Shown here: piece by piece, positions 39,901 through 47,311 of the stretch | Position numbering within the stretch: the stretch's first letter is position 1 | How the letters are laid out: each line of letters begins with the position of its first letter | NCBI GenBank assembly: GCA_934518555.1 | Contig: CAKSXW010000011.1 | Coordinates: 1-47,344, forward strand | Direction of reading: 5' to 3' | Length of the DNA stretch: 47,344 bases | From: an uncultured Faecalibacterium sp. | GTDB taxonomy: Bacteria > Bacillota > Clostridia > Oscillospirales > Ruminococcaceae | The notes under the pieces: model-generated | The model's database searches: none | What the model saw: only the letters and a program-made list of their open reading frames with translations | Told to the model about the DNA's origin: nothing | Position numbers and translations under genes: made by a program

Positions 39901-40885
39901 CATGAAGGGCGGCGTCATTGAGGGCAACGATGCAACTGCCAACGGCGGCGGCGTCTTTAGCACCAACTACGAGGGCTTCAAGGTCCTGGGCGGTGCCATC
40001 CAGAACAACACGGCCAAGCTGAATGGCGGTGCCATCTTCATCCAGAACGCCCTGCCCAACCGTGTCCTTGCCAACGGTGCCGTAACCAACACCCCGGAGC
40101 AGGAAGTGCTGGAGATCGGTGCACCGGTCATCATCACCGGCAACTCTGCCGGGCAGTACGGCGGCGGCATCTTTGCAGCCAACGGCGTTACTGTAAAGAT
40201 GGCAGGCCACCTGCTGAACAACCACGCAGGTGAGGCTGGCGACGACCTCTACATGATGGTGGACACCAACTATTACCCCAATGGTGATGTTAAAAATGTT
40301 CTGGTCCTCCGCCCTGTGACCAAGGAAGATGATTGGACCCTTACCGACTGTGGCCACATCATTGACGGCTGGTATCTGGACAACACCGCTCCCGAGCGTT
40401 GGAACGCTGACAAAAAGCTGGACGCAGAGGGCAACGAGCTCCCGGCCTTTATCGTCAACCTGAACACCCTGCTGGAAGGCTCTGACTACACCATTACGGT
40501 GGACGAAAACGGCAACTACGTCATTACGCTGGCTAGTGACCAGGTCCTGGCTCTGAAGGCTGCACATGACGTGATCCCGGAGCCCACCCCGGATCCGGAA
40601 CCGGAACCGGAGGAGCCCGAGACCCCCGTTCCCCCCGAAACGCCTAAAAAGCCTGAGACCCCCGAGACCCCCGAGACCCCTGTTGAGGCAGAAGTGCCCC
40701 AGGAGCCCGGTGATGCTCCGGTGGCTCCGGCTGCTCCCGACGCCCCCACTGTGCAGGATGCCACCGTGGCTGCCCTGCCCAAGACCGGCGTCAACTGGAT
40801 GATGGCCCTGGCAATGGCTCTTAGCGGCATGGCCCTGACGGTGGCTGGTGCCGTGGCAAGCCTGTTTGCCAAGAGCAAGCACTAA
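36947..40885 (+). CDS. LPKTG-anchored beta-helix surface protein
   Basis: A 1312-residue exported protein. The signal peptide ends near A-N-A (26-28). Residues 29-140 are a Glu/Pro/Ala-rich stalk. From about 165 to 1110 runs a right-handed beta-helix made of many short repeats with N-G-G-G-I/V and I-x-G-N motifs, like the polymorphic-membrane-protein and pectate-lyase-like repeats; no enzyme active site was recognised. A Pro/Glu tail (about 1215-1270) leads to LPKTG (1277-1281), a membrane segment and KSKH, a full sortase signal. It should be covalently linked to peptidoglycan and could act as an adhesin. ATG 36947 follows AAGGAG. No sortase gene is in the window. Confidence 0.93.
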   Translation: MTNKKFKMAAMSLALTACVATAPLAANAEAPEETSDAGVSAATEHAETPEAGAPVEEAPVEEGTPAEEEASEDEETPEEKEASKEEAPEEKEEAPAENAVVDKEAPAEEPPVVLASAPAAAPAAANAKENADIPMENPDANIAAEDPDAGIATMDGAEKEVSTDEATIDGTSYGTLQGAIDSAKEGQTVVLNKNTSGSINIAKWIKLNLNDHTINGDVKVDLSKKQDDAATTQDGETAANKNTVEIYNGTITGATDSGVTIKDAGDTNVLLKDLTIEKNEGKQGGGVHIENSKNVTIDHCTIQNNSTTEVSKNGSDVSVGAGGGVFISDNSHVTIQNGSTIQGNTGTRGGGIYTEHSAVEVKDSTIANNTATDVPSGASNSNKGLGGGIYSYDSTLTVTDSTISGNEAKGSTSTITYNKNGELSSSTLGNGGGGICAVGKDSNVTLNKVTVTGNKAASNVSSNLGAGGGIEAQGGSLTVKDSTISDNNARGNGGGIFSAQGNVLDVSGSTIQGNKGNNGGGIHTGEARDPSKTPSKAIITDTKILDNEITGSLGGGVHVGTRANATLKDCTVAGNKADTVNGTGGGVSAFGIGVDVTLDNVRVENNTADGKNGKGGGVYLQGNQFGASSLTLKNGTIIQNNTANGKNGNGGGVYLKGNATLKSDGADGRVTISENKATQGAGIFTEIWKVGQETTAPHLVLNDTDVLNNIATSKGGGIHLTTGTTLDLLKSKVDGNTGGSGGGIFAKDDAKLNIQDSSISGNTATNGGWGGGIYTDLKNGSITIQGSTIESNKTTTKNAKGGGVSIAAIGSTQVTIDHNTIQGNEAMGDGGGLYIHNNINGQYKPLDTVVQITNNTIQNNSCGNSGAGIYLFGVNSVLDSNLITGNTIASGYGGGGGVRVDTTNSIPDSVTCTLKNNTISNNTAPAGGGVSSGSSTLIYSNKNTGITCTIIMESGSITGNHATSTLGSQAGGGGVHLVGNGTRFVMKGGVIEGNDATANGGGVFSTNYEGFKVLGGAIQNNTAKLNGGAIFIQNALPNRVLANGAVTNTPEQEVLEIGAPVIITGNSAGQYGGGIFAANGVTVKMAGHLLNNHAGEAGDDLYMMVDTNYYPNGDVKNVLVLRPVTKEDDWTLTDCGHIIDGWYLDNTAPERWNADKKLDAEGNELPAFIVNLNTLLEGSDYTITVDENGNYVITLASDQVLALKAAHDVIPEPTPDPEPEPEEPETPVPPETPKKPETPETPETPVEAEVPQEPGDAPVAPAAPDAPTVQDATVAALPKTGVNWMMALAMALSGMALTVAGAVASLFAKSKH

Positions 40886-40940
40886 CTTAGCACCCCAGCG
40901 GCAGGCCCGTACCTGCTGCCCACTGACCCCTAAATAATGC

Positions 40941-40984
40941 AAAGGGACCTGCTGCACAAGGCCGTGCAGCAGGTCCCTTTTTGT
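40941..40984 (+). terminator. Terminator of the surface protein gene
   Basis: A perfect 17-bp stem (40941-40957 with 40964-40980) followed by TTGTTT after TTT. Confidence 0.85.
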
Positions 40985-41029
40985 TTATGGGCAGGTCTTT
41001 TCCCATACTTTATCGCCTTGCCAAAGCCT

Positions 41030-41167
41030 CCCCCTTTGAGGATAGACTTCCCCCGTGCCGGGGGAAGATGTCGCACAAGCGACAAAAGGGGGAACAAGGT
41101 GGCATTGGGTCCGCAATGCCGGAGAGGGCGAGGACGCTGCCCTTTTTGCAGCACGCCCTCGCCCTCT
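41030..41167. repeat. Palindromic repeat element, composite copy
   Basis: Contains hairpins CTTCCCCC/GGGGGAAG, GTCGC/GCGAC, GGCATTG/CAATGCC and AGAGGGCGAGG (41123-41133) with CCTCGCCCTCT (41157-41167). Read on the minus strand its CCCTCTC-hairpin-CCCCC layout is that of the element at 10742-10903. It fills the 300-base gap between two convergent genes. No coding potential. Confidence 0.6.
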
Positions 41168-41185
41168 GAAAAATTCAACGCTCTT

Positions 41186-42667
41186 TTACTTGGTCAGCCA
41201 GCCGTCCACGGCGGCCACCAAAGCCTTGCCATGGCGGCCCAGCAGCCGGGGCAGCAGCACCCGGGCCATGGCCCACACTCCGGCAAAGTTGTACAGGATC
41301 ACCACAGCGGTGATCAGCCCTGTCCACAGGCCGTAGACCGGGGGCTCCGCCAGCAGCACAAAGGCCTCGGCCACCAGCAGCCCGGTGTTCAGCAGCACCC
41401 GTTTGGGGTGCACATGCATGTGGATCATGCGGCTGGCGTCCACCGACCGCAGGGTGAACACCAGACCCAGGCCCAAAAAGGAGGCAAAGGTTGCTCCCAC
41501 AGGGCCCCACCACTTGATAAAGAAGTAGTTCATCAGGCAGTTGCTGATTGCCCCGGCCATCATGGTCACCATGCTGCGCTGGGACCGCTTGGTCACCACA
41601 TAGACGCTGTTCATAAACTGGTTGAAGCAGCTGCAAGTGGAGGCCAGCACCAAAAAGGGCACAAAGTGCCAGGCGTAGTAGTAGTTGGCCTTCATGATGT
41701 GCATTACCGGGCGGCACAGCCAGATGATGCCGGCGGCGCAGCAGAACAGCACGCTGGAATAGGTGCGGAAGATCTTGGTGAAGAACCGGGCCCGGCCCTC
41801 CTCCTCTGTCACTGCCGAAAGCTGCCAGGCGTCGTAGAAGATCAGCCCCAGGGTGGTAAGGATGGTGGGCAGAAAGTATCCGGTGGAAAGCAGGCCGCTC
41901 CAGGCATTGCCGTCGTGGCCCCCCAGGCCGTCACACATCCGCCGCACAAAAAACAGGTCGGAGGCGTTGATGATCCAAAAGCTGATCTGGGCCGGGATCA
42001 TGGGCAGCGAAAAGTGCAGCATCTGCCGCCACAGCCCCCGGTTGATGCCCCGGAACTCCAGGTAGTTCCACAATTTTCCGGTGATGCACAGGAACAAAAC
42101 GCTGACAAAGTCGCCGCTGATGATGGCCAGCAGGTAGCCGTTGGCCCCCCACCGGAACCCCACCAGGTACAGCACATAAAAGGCCATGGTGGCCACGGTG
42201 CACAGCACCCCATCCACTGCCACCAAGCGGTTCCACTGGCGGCTGCGGACAAACTGGGTGCACAGGGTCCGCAGGCAGCTCATGAGCACATAGATGTAGA
42301 TCAGCAGGCCGTACTGGGCCATATCCGGCAAAAACTGGGCCACAGGCCAGCACAGCACCAGCAGCCCAAAGCCCCCCAGAATGGTAAGCAGACCGTTGGT
42401 AAACACCTGCTTTTCGTTGTTGCCCTTGTCCAGGCCAAACCGGATGATGGCGTTGGACATTCCCATAGACACAAAGGGGATCAGCAGGTTGGCATACTGG
42501 CTCAAGATTTTGGACAGGCCCAGATCCGAGATCTCGGCCATGGCATAGGTCAAAAAGGGCTGCACGATCAAGGTCAGCAGCTTGGACGAAAAACTGGAGA
42601 TGGCAAAGATCAAAGTGTTGCCGGCCAGCTTGGAATATTTATCGCCGGAGGTCTTTTCGTGTTCCAA
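41186..42667 (-). CDS. Lipid-linked oligosaccharide flippase (Wzx/polysaccharide-synthesis type)
   Basis: A 493-residue protein with about 12-14 membrane segments of the MOP superfamily. It begins YSKLAGNTLIFAISSFSSKLLTLIVQPFLTYAM, the usual start of Wzx-type exporters that flip undecaprenyl-linked glycans. No glycosyltransferases lie nearby, so the glycan is unknown. Start appears to be TTG 42667, nine bases after GGGGAGGG; the next Met is 43 residues in and would cut the first segment. Last gene of the lipoprotein-EamA-metallopeptidase-flippase operon. Confidence 0.9.
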   Translation of the reverse strand: MEHEKTSGDKYSKLAGNTLIFAISSFSSKLLTLIVQPFLTYAMAEISDLGLSKILSQYANLLIPFVSMGMSNAIIRFGLDKGNNEKQVFTNGLLTILGGFGLLVLCWPVAQFLPDMAQYGLLIYIYVLMSCLRTLCTQFVRSRQWNRLVAVDGVLCTVATMAFYVLYLVGFRWGANGYLLAIISGDFVSVLFLCITGKLWNYLEFRGINRGLWRQMLHFSLPMIPAQISFWIINASDLFFVRRMCDGLGGHDGNAWSGLLSTGYFLPTILTTLGLIFYDAWQLSAVTEEEGRARFFTKIFRTYSSVLFCCAAGIIWLCRPVMHIMKANYYYAWHFVPFLVLASTCSCFNQFMNSVYVVTKRSQRSMVTMMAGAISNCLMNYFFIKWWGPVGATFASFLGLGLVFTLRSVDASRMIHMHVHPKRVLLNTGLLVAEAFVLLAEPPVYGLWTGLITAVVILYNFAGVWAMARVLLPRLLGRHGKALVAAVDGWLTK

Positions 42668-42699
42668 TGGGTAGTTCCCTCCCCTATTTGTACATCAAG

Positions 42700-43257
42700 T
42701 TATTTTTTCAACAGTTCACGCCGGGCCTTCCAGTCCGGCAGCAGCTTTTCCACCTCTGCCCAAAAGGCAGGGCTGTGGTCCAGGTGCAAAAAATGGCAGT
42801 ATTCGTGGACCACCACATAGATCTGGGCCGCCGGGGGCTGGTTGTACAGCTGCAGCGCCAGGGTGATGCGGTGTTTGCCGGGGCAGCACACCCCCCAGCA
42901 GCTGGTCATGCTGCGGATCTTCAGCACCGGCTTCCGGCCCCCCAGCACCCCGGCAAAGGCCGGGTATACCTTATCGCTCATCACCGTAAAGTAGGCCAGG
43001 GCCGTGTCCTTGTCCGGCAGGTTGGCGTTGTCCTTGGCCCGTTTGGCCAGGTTGGCGGCCCGGGTGTCCCGGATCCACTGGGCGTTGTCTGCCACAAAGC
43101 GGTCCGCCCGTTCTAACGAGGTCCGGGTGGGGGCACTGACCAGGACGGTGCCGTTTTCTCGCACACGCAGCCGCATTTTTTGCACCTGCTTGCGGACCAG
43201 CTCGTACTGGATGCCTGCCACGCTGCGGAGCTGGGCTTCAGGCTTTGCTGCCCCCAT
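42700..43257 (-). CDS. YgjP-type zinc metallopeptidase (DUF45)
   Basis: A 185-residue soluble protein. It has VVVHEYCHFLHLDHSPAFW, an HExxH zinc site with a third His, and KIRSMTSCWGVCCPGKHRITL, the conserved block of the YgjP/M48-related family; its substrate is not known. Start at ATG 43257, three bases after the EamA stop; the ribosome site is poor, so it probably relies on translation from upstream. In the same operon as EamA and the flippase. Confidence 0.9.
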   Translation of the reverse strand: MGAAKPEAQLRSVAGIQYELVRKQVQKMRLRVRENGTVLVSAPTRTSLERADRFVADNAQWIRDTRAANLAKRAKDNANLPDKDTALAYFTVMSDKVYPAFAGVLGGRKPVLKIRSMTSCWGVCCPGKHRITLALQLYNQPPAAQIYVVVHEYCHFLHLDHSPAFWAEVEKLLPDWKARRELLKK

Positions 43258-43260
43258 GGG

Positions 43261-44178
43261 TCAGGTGGGTTGCTTGGCACGCTGGGGCGCAGGCAGCTGG
43301 GCCAGCACCACGGCGGCAAAGATCAGCACGCAGCCTGCCACCTCCCGCACCGAGAGGTTCTGGTTCAGCAGCAGCCAGCCGCCCAGGGCACTGAACACGC
43401 TTTCCAGGCACATGATCAGGCTGGCCACCGCAGGGTTCAGGTCCTTTTGGCCCAGGATCTGCAAGGTGTAGGCCACGCCGCTGGACATGACACCGCAATA
43501 CAGCAGCGGCACAGCGTTGGCAACGAACTCTGCCGGGGTAGGCTGCTCCAGCAGCAGGGCAAACACCGTGCTTTCCACTGCCACCACAAAGAACTGCCGC
43601 AGGCTCAGCCGCACCCCGTCCACCTGGGGGCCGTAGTAGTTCACGGCCATGATCTGGAAGCTGAACAGCACAGCGCAGAGCAGCAATACCCAATCGCTGG
43701 CCTCGATGTTTCCAAAGCCGTTTTTCATGCACAGCAGGTACAGCCCTCCTACGGCAATGACCATACTGAGCCACAGCCGGGGGCTGCCCCGGCGGCCCAG
43801 AGCCAGGCCGAACACCGGCACCAGCACCACATACATGGCCGTCAGGAACCCGGCCTTGGCGGTGGAGGGGTTCAGGGTGATGCCGTACTGCTGGGCCGTA
43901 GAGGCCACAAACAGCAGGGTGCCGCACAAAAGGCTGGCCTTGTTCAGCAGCCGCCGCTCCTGCTCCGTCTGGGGAGCGTTGGTGCGGCCGGTCTGCCGCA
44001 GGCTTACCCGGTCAAAGACCTTTACGGTGGGCAGCAGCACCAGCACCGCCAGCCAGCTGCGGCCAGCCAGAAAGCTGCAAGCCCCCATACCGGCTCCGGC
44101 ACTCTGGGCCACAAAAGCGGTGCCCCAGATAAAGGCGCACAGCAGCAGTAAAAGCGAGTTTTTCCGTTGTGTGGTCAT
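43261..44178 (-). CDS. EamA/DMT-family transporter
   Basis: A 305-residue membrane protein with ten predicted segments in two five-helix EamA repeats (about 8-145 and 150-290). It begins with LLLLLCAFIWGTAFVAQSAG and has LFVASTAQQYGITLNPSTAKAGFLTAMYVVLVPVFG, both typical. Members export amino acids, sugars or metabolites. Its ATG shares one base with the stop of the preceding lipoprotein gene (TGATG), after GGTGGAGGG. Substrate unknown. Confidence 0.93.
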   Translation of the reverse strand: MTTQRKNSLLLLLCAFIWGTAFVAQSAGAGMGACSFLAGRSWLAVLVLLPTVKVFDRVSLRQTGRTNAPQTEQERRLLNKASLLCGTLLFVASTAQQYGITLNPSTAKAGFLTAMYVVLVPVFGLALGRRGSPRLWLSMVIAVGGLYLLCMKNGFGNIEASDWVLLLCAVLFSFQIMAVNYYGPQVDGVRLSLRQFFVVAVESTVFALLLEQPTPAEFVANAVPLLYCGVMSSGVAYTLQILGQKDLNPAVASLIMCLESVFSALGGWLLLNQNLSVREVAGCVLIFAAVVLAQLPAPQRAKQPT

Positions 44179-44720
44179 CAGCCAACGCCCTCCACCTTCA
44201 GCAGGCCATAAAGATAGTACCGGCTGGAATCATAGGAAACGGTAATGCGGTAGATGGCCGCCGGGTCCAGCCCTGTAAGGGTGTAGGCATAGTTGGTGCC
44301 ATCGGTCTTGACGTAATAGGTGCTGTCGGCCACATATTCCAGGCCCCCGTCCACCTTTTTCCACAGGGCGACCTTGAACTTCTGGGGGCCCTCGGCGGTG
44401 CCGCAGGCCGTAAAGTTCAAAGTGCCGGTGGGGGCTGCAAAATACACGGTCTGGCGGCTCCAGATGCCGTTGAACACAGCGTACAGGCTGCCGTCCACCA
44501 TGGCCGAATCAAACTTTGCAGAGGGGTCCGCAATGCCCTGGATGATCAGCGGCTGATCGGTGGATTCCGCCCAACGGGTGGTATCCTCCTCCTGCACCTC
44601 ACTGTCGCTGCCGGTGATCTTTTGGGCCAGGCCTCGCAGGGCGTCCTTGCAGCCGGTAAGGCCCACGGTCAGCAGCACCGCCGCCAGCAGCACTGCCAAA
44701 AAGCGTTTTTTCGTTTTCAT
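44178..44720 (-). CDS. Lipoprotein of unknown function
   Basis: A 180-residue exported protein with lipobox L-T-G-C (Cys24) and a beta-rich C-terminal domain (about 60-180) with alternating hydrophobic and polar residues, VYFAAPTGTLNFTACGTAEG and YAYTLTGLDPAAIYRITVSYDSSRYYLYG, an Ig-like or fibronectin-like style. First gene of the four-gene operon; overlaps EamA by one base. AGGAAAAGG precedes the ATG. No family recognised. Confidence 0.75.
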   Translation of the reverse strand: MKTKKRFLAVLLAAVLLTVGLTGCKDALRGLAQKITGSDSEVQEEDTTRWAESTDQPLIIQGIADPSAKFDSAMVDGSLYAVFNGIWSRQTVYFAAPTGTLNFTACGTAEGPQKFKVALWKKVDGGLEYVADSTYYVKTDGTNYAYTLTGLDPAAIYRITVSYDSSRYYLYGLLKVEGVG

Positions 44721-44795
44721 AACCTTTTCCTCATCCCCCCAAAGGGGTCCGATGCCGATTGTTGTTCCTCCCGGGGGCTCCCGGGTCCATCAGTA

Positions 44796-44824
44796 TAGTA
44801 TACCGCATTTTGCGGCACCGCACA
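44796..44824 (-). promoter_or_regulatory. Promoter of the lipoprotein-EamA-metallopeptidase-flippase operon
   Basis: Minus-strand TTGTGC (44824-44819), 17 bases and TATACT (44801-44796). Confidence 0.7.
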
Positions 44825-44828
44825 AGAG

Positions 44829-44856
44829 AGCGGCCCTGCTTTCAGCGCAAGGCCGC
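44829..44856 (-). terminator. Possible weak terminator of the GHL10 operon
   Basis: GCGGCC and GGCCGC arms form a stem with a loop of about 16 bases; the following bases on the minus strand (TCTCTTG) are only a poor T-run. Confidence 0.35.
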
Positions 44857-44862
44857 CCGATT

Positions 44863-46146
44863 TTAACCAAGTTCCTGCTGGTCTGCCGCCTCCAGGGCGG
44901 CACACTCTGCTGCCGCCAGGGCTGTCTGCCCGGCCCCGAACAGGGAACCGTAGCGGTACAGGGCCCAGCCCCCGGCTCCCCAGGCCCGGAGAGCCTGGAC
45001 CTGGTCCGTAAGGGCGTGGCCGGTGCTCCAGCCTGCCAGACTGTTCTGGTTGCTGCCCCCGTCCCCTATCCCCACCCGGTAGGCTCCCAGGCCAAAGTAC
45101 AGGGCCACCTCCGGTGCCCGGGGGTAGCCCAGCCACTCCGGCACGATGTTCTCAAAGGCAAACCGGGTGCTGCCGTTGCCCAGGGCAAAGCCCTGGCCCC
45201 AGTACACCTGGGGGCACAGGTAGTCCACCAGTGCCTCCTCCCCCTCTGCCGTCAGCCAGGCCTTTACATCGCTGTACTGCTGGCTGATGTTGTTGTCCGG
45301 GTTGCCCTGGGGGCTGATGCCGAACCGCAGGGTGGGGTCGGCGGCTTTGACGGCGTGGTGGACCTGCCGCACCAGGGCGGTAACGTTCTGCCGCCGCCAG
45401 GCCCCCAGGTCCCCGGCCCCGGAGGCTGCGAACTCTGCGGCGTCTACTGCCACATCGGTGGTGGGGTAAAAGTAATCGTCCAGGTGGATACCGTCCACGG
45501 CATAGTTCTGCACCAGTTCTGCCACCCCCTGCACCACATAGTCCACCGCCCCAGGCTGGGCCGGGTTCAGGTAGACCCCCTGGCCCACGGTGCAGGTCCA
45601 CTCCGGGTGGGTGTTTACCAGGTTGTTGGCCGCCAGGGCCGGAGGCATGGCCCCGGAGGACCGGAGCCGATAGGGGTTGACCCAGGCCTCCACTGCAATG
45701 CCCCGGCTGTGGGCCTCCTGCAGCAGCACCTGCAAGGGGTCATAGCCCGGGTCCTGACCCTGGACCCCGGTGCACAGGTGGCTCCAGGGGAACAGATTGC
45801 TGCGGTACAGCGCATCCCCAAAGGGCCGCACCTGGGCCAGCACCGTGTTGAGGCCCAGGGCGGTGCAGTTGTCCAGCAGCTTGGCCGCCTCCTGCCGGAA
45901 GGCCTCCTCCGTGGACAGGTCCATCTCTGCCCAGTCCAGGTAGCTCACCCACACGGCTCGCCACTCCCCGGTGGGCAGGGCCGGGTTCTCTGCCGGGGCA
46001 CTGGGGGCCGCTGCAGGCTCGCCGCCCCGGTGGAGATACCACCCGGCTGCACCACACAGGGCAGCCCCGGCCCCCAGCAGAAAGCTGCGGCGGCCCATCC
46101 GGTGGGCTTTACGTCCTTTGTTTTTCTTCCGGCTTTGCCGGGTCAC
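44863..46146 (-). CDS. GHL10-family glycoside hydrolase-like protein, exported
   Basis: A 427-residue protein. A basic N-terminus with GRRSFLLGAGAAL, a twin-arginine-like motif followed by a hydrophobic segment, anchors or exports it. The rest (about 60-420) is the TIM-barrel GHL10 domain (PF02638): EWRAVWVSYLDWAEMD, VEAWVNPYRL, VDGIHLDDYFYP and RFGISPQGNPDNN. Members act on cell-wall or storage polysaccharides. The GTG at 46146 overlaps the previous stop (GTGA) and follows AGGAGG; ATG 46098 is an alternative. Whether Tat export is used cannot be told. Confidence 0.88.
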   Translation of the reverse strand: MTRQSRKKNKGRKAHRMGRRSFLLGAGAALCGAAGWYLHRGGEPAAAPSAPAENPALPTGEWRAVWVSYLDWAEMDLSTEEAFRQEAAKLLDNCTALGLNTVLAQVRPFGDALYRSNLFPWSHLCTGVQGQDPGYDPLQVLLQEAHSRGIAVEAWVNPYRLRSSGAMPPALAANNLVNTHPEWTCTVGQGVYLNPAQPGAVDYVVQGVAELVQNYAVDGIHLDDYFYPTTDVAVDAAEFAASGAGDLGAWRRQNVTALVRQVHHAVKAADPTLRFGISPQGNPDNNISQQYSDVKAWLTAEGEEALVDYLCPQVYWGQGFALGNGSTRFAFENIVPEWLGYPRAPEVALYFGLGAYRVGIGDGGSNQNSLAGWSTGHALTDQVQALRAWGAGGWALYRYGSLFGAGQTALAAAECAALEAADQQELG

Positions 46147-46643
46147 AGGGTCTCCTCCTGGGTCTTGTAGAGGGTCAGGGCCGCCCAGCCCCGGGCGCAG
46201 GCCAGCAGCACAAACATCAGGTTGGTCCAGAAGGCCAGTGCGCTGACGCCGCCGTACTGGGTCATGAGCCAGAACACCGTGCGGAGCACCTCGGCACCGC
46301 ACACCAGCTGCAGCTGCCGCTGGATGGGCTTGCCGTGGCGGTACTCGATGGCCAGCAGCCCAGGCCACACCAGGGCCGAGCACAGATCTCCGGCCCAGCC
46401 CCCGGCGGCCAGCTTGCTGAGCATCAGCACCACAAACACCCCGGTATAGGCCCGTTTATCCCGGGCAGAGCCGCCTTTTTCTGCGGCCAAAAACAGCACC
46501 GCCATGCCGGTGATGCAGAACACCACCAGTTCCAGTGCCGAAAAATCCATGCCTCCCAGCACTGCAAAGCCCCCCAGCATGGACGCTGCAGCGGCAGCCA
46601 GCAAAAAGAAGTACCAGGTCTTGCGTGTAAATTTGAGCTTCAT
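46143..46643 (-). CDS. Polytopic membrane protein of unknown function
   Basis: A 166-residue protein with about five hydrophobic segments (12-32, 36-53, 66-84, 88-98, 119-155) and the start MKLKFTRKTWYFF. ATG 46643 follows GGGGAGG. Its stop overlaps the GHL10 start by four bases, so the two are translationally coupled. No family recognised; a partner role in wall or glycan handling is only suggested by the operon. Confidence 0.75.
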   Translation of the reverse strand: MKLKFTRKTWYFFLLAAAAASMLGGFAVLGGMDFSALELVVFCITGMAVLFLAAEKGGSARDKRAYTGVFVVLMLSKLAAGGWAGDLCSALVWPGLLAIEYRHGKPIQRQLQLVCGAEVLRTVFWLMTQYGGVSALAFWTNLMFVLLACARGWAALTLYKTQEETL

Positions 46644-46703
46644 CGTGTTCCTCCCCCGGTGCAGCAGCAGCCGGCCTGACGAAATTTTCAAAGAATTAAA
46701 AAT

Positions 46704-46712
46704 ATTATAGCA
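46704..46712 (-). promoter_or_regulatory. Extended -10 of the membrane protein-GHL10 operon
   Basis: Minus-strand TGCTATAAT. No good -35 seen. Confidence 0.5.
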
Positions 46713-46732
46713 CAAATCTCCGCAGGTTGTGT

Positions 46733-46738
46733 TACAAT
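46733..46738 (+). promoter_or_regulatory. -10 of the small membrane protein gene at 46767
   Basis: TACAAT, 28 bases before the start codon; the -35 region is weak. It is divergent from the GHL10 operon promoter. Confidence 0.4.
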
Positions 46739-46766
46739 AAGAAAAACTCTTTGGGGGAGGACCACC

Positions 46767-47186
46767 ATGAACACCGTCTTTTCCATCCTGCTGCTGGCCG
46801 CCGTGCTGGGCTTCATCGTTTTTTTGCTGTCCCGGCGAGAGACGGGCCGCCGCAGCCAGTACGGCCCTGCCGGGCTTTCGGAGTTCCGCACGGACCTGGC
46901 CCTGGACCAGTGCTTTGACCGCCTGGACCAGCACGACCCGGAGGACGTGTTCGCCTACGAGTGCCGCCGGGAGCGTGACGGAGGCTTTTTGCTGCACTTT
47001 ACCCTGCACCAGCCCACCCGTCAGCCTCTGGACACCCTGTACACCCTCCGGCTGGACCCCGGCCGCCAGACCGTGGTGACTTTGATCTTTATCCGGGAGG
47101 CCTTTGGCTACAAGGAGCCGCTGTTCCCCCCTGCCATGCTGGATGAATTTTTGCAGCAGAAGCTGGATGCCCACCGGACAAAATAA
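46767..47186 (+). CDS. Small membrane-anchored protein of unknown function
   Basis: A 139-residue protein. One N-terminal membrane segment (about 4-22), basic RRETGRRSQYG, then a soluble cytoplasmic domain of about 105 residues with CFDRLDQHDPEDVFAYECRRERDGGFLLHFTLHQPTRQ and LIFIREAFGYKEPLFPPAMLDEFL. GGGGGAGGA precedes the ATG. I do not recognise the family. Confidence 0.75.
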   Translation: MNTVFSILLLAAVLGFIVFLLSRRETGRRSQYGPAGLSEFRTDLALDQCFDRLDQHDPEDVFAYECRRERDGGFLLHFTLHQPTRQPLDTLYTLRLDPGRQTVVTLIFIREAFGYKEPLFPPAMLDEFLQQKLDAHRTK

Positions 47187-47223
47187 GTTTTGCCCCAAAG
47201 GTCTTTTCATTTGCCCATAAGTT

Positions 47224-47232
47224 TGCTATAAT
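47224..47232 (+). promoter_or_regulatory. Promoter of the tRNA-Met gene
   Basis: TATAAT (47227-47232) with a TGC extension; -35 (TTTTCA at 47204-47209) is weak. It lies 35 bases before the tRNA. Confidence 0.6.
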
Positions 47233-47267
47233 GTTATGAGGCACTGCACTTTGCGGTGCAGCCATAA

Positions 47268-47311
47268 GGGCTAGTAGCTCAGTTGGTCAGAGCTGGCGGC
47301 TCATAACCGCC
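47268..47311 (+). tRNA. tRNA-Met (CAT), 5' half only
   Basis: Acceptor 5' strand GGGCTAG, D-arm GCTC...GAGC (47277-47293), and an anticodon arm GGCGG-CTCATAA-CCGCC (47295-47311) with anticodon CAT. From 47312 the sequence no longer fits: there is no variable loop, T-arm or CTAGCCC 3' strand in the remaining 33 bases. It is therefore truncated by an insertion or by a chimeric contig end. Confidence 0.8.

Noticed and set aside
37700..40200. Regular short repeats as a possible CRISPR array
   Set aside because: The repeats are coding, imperfect, of uneven spacing and have no spacers; they encode beta-helix turns.
36896..40957. 1353-codon minus-strand open frame opposite the surface protein
   Set aside because: It mirrors the GGG repeats of the true gene; no ribosome site, and the plus-strand product has signal peptide and LPKTG.
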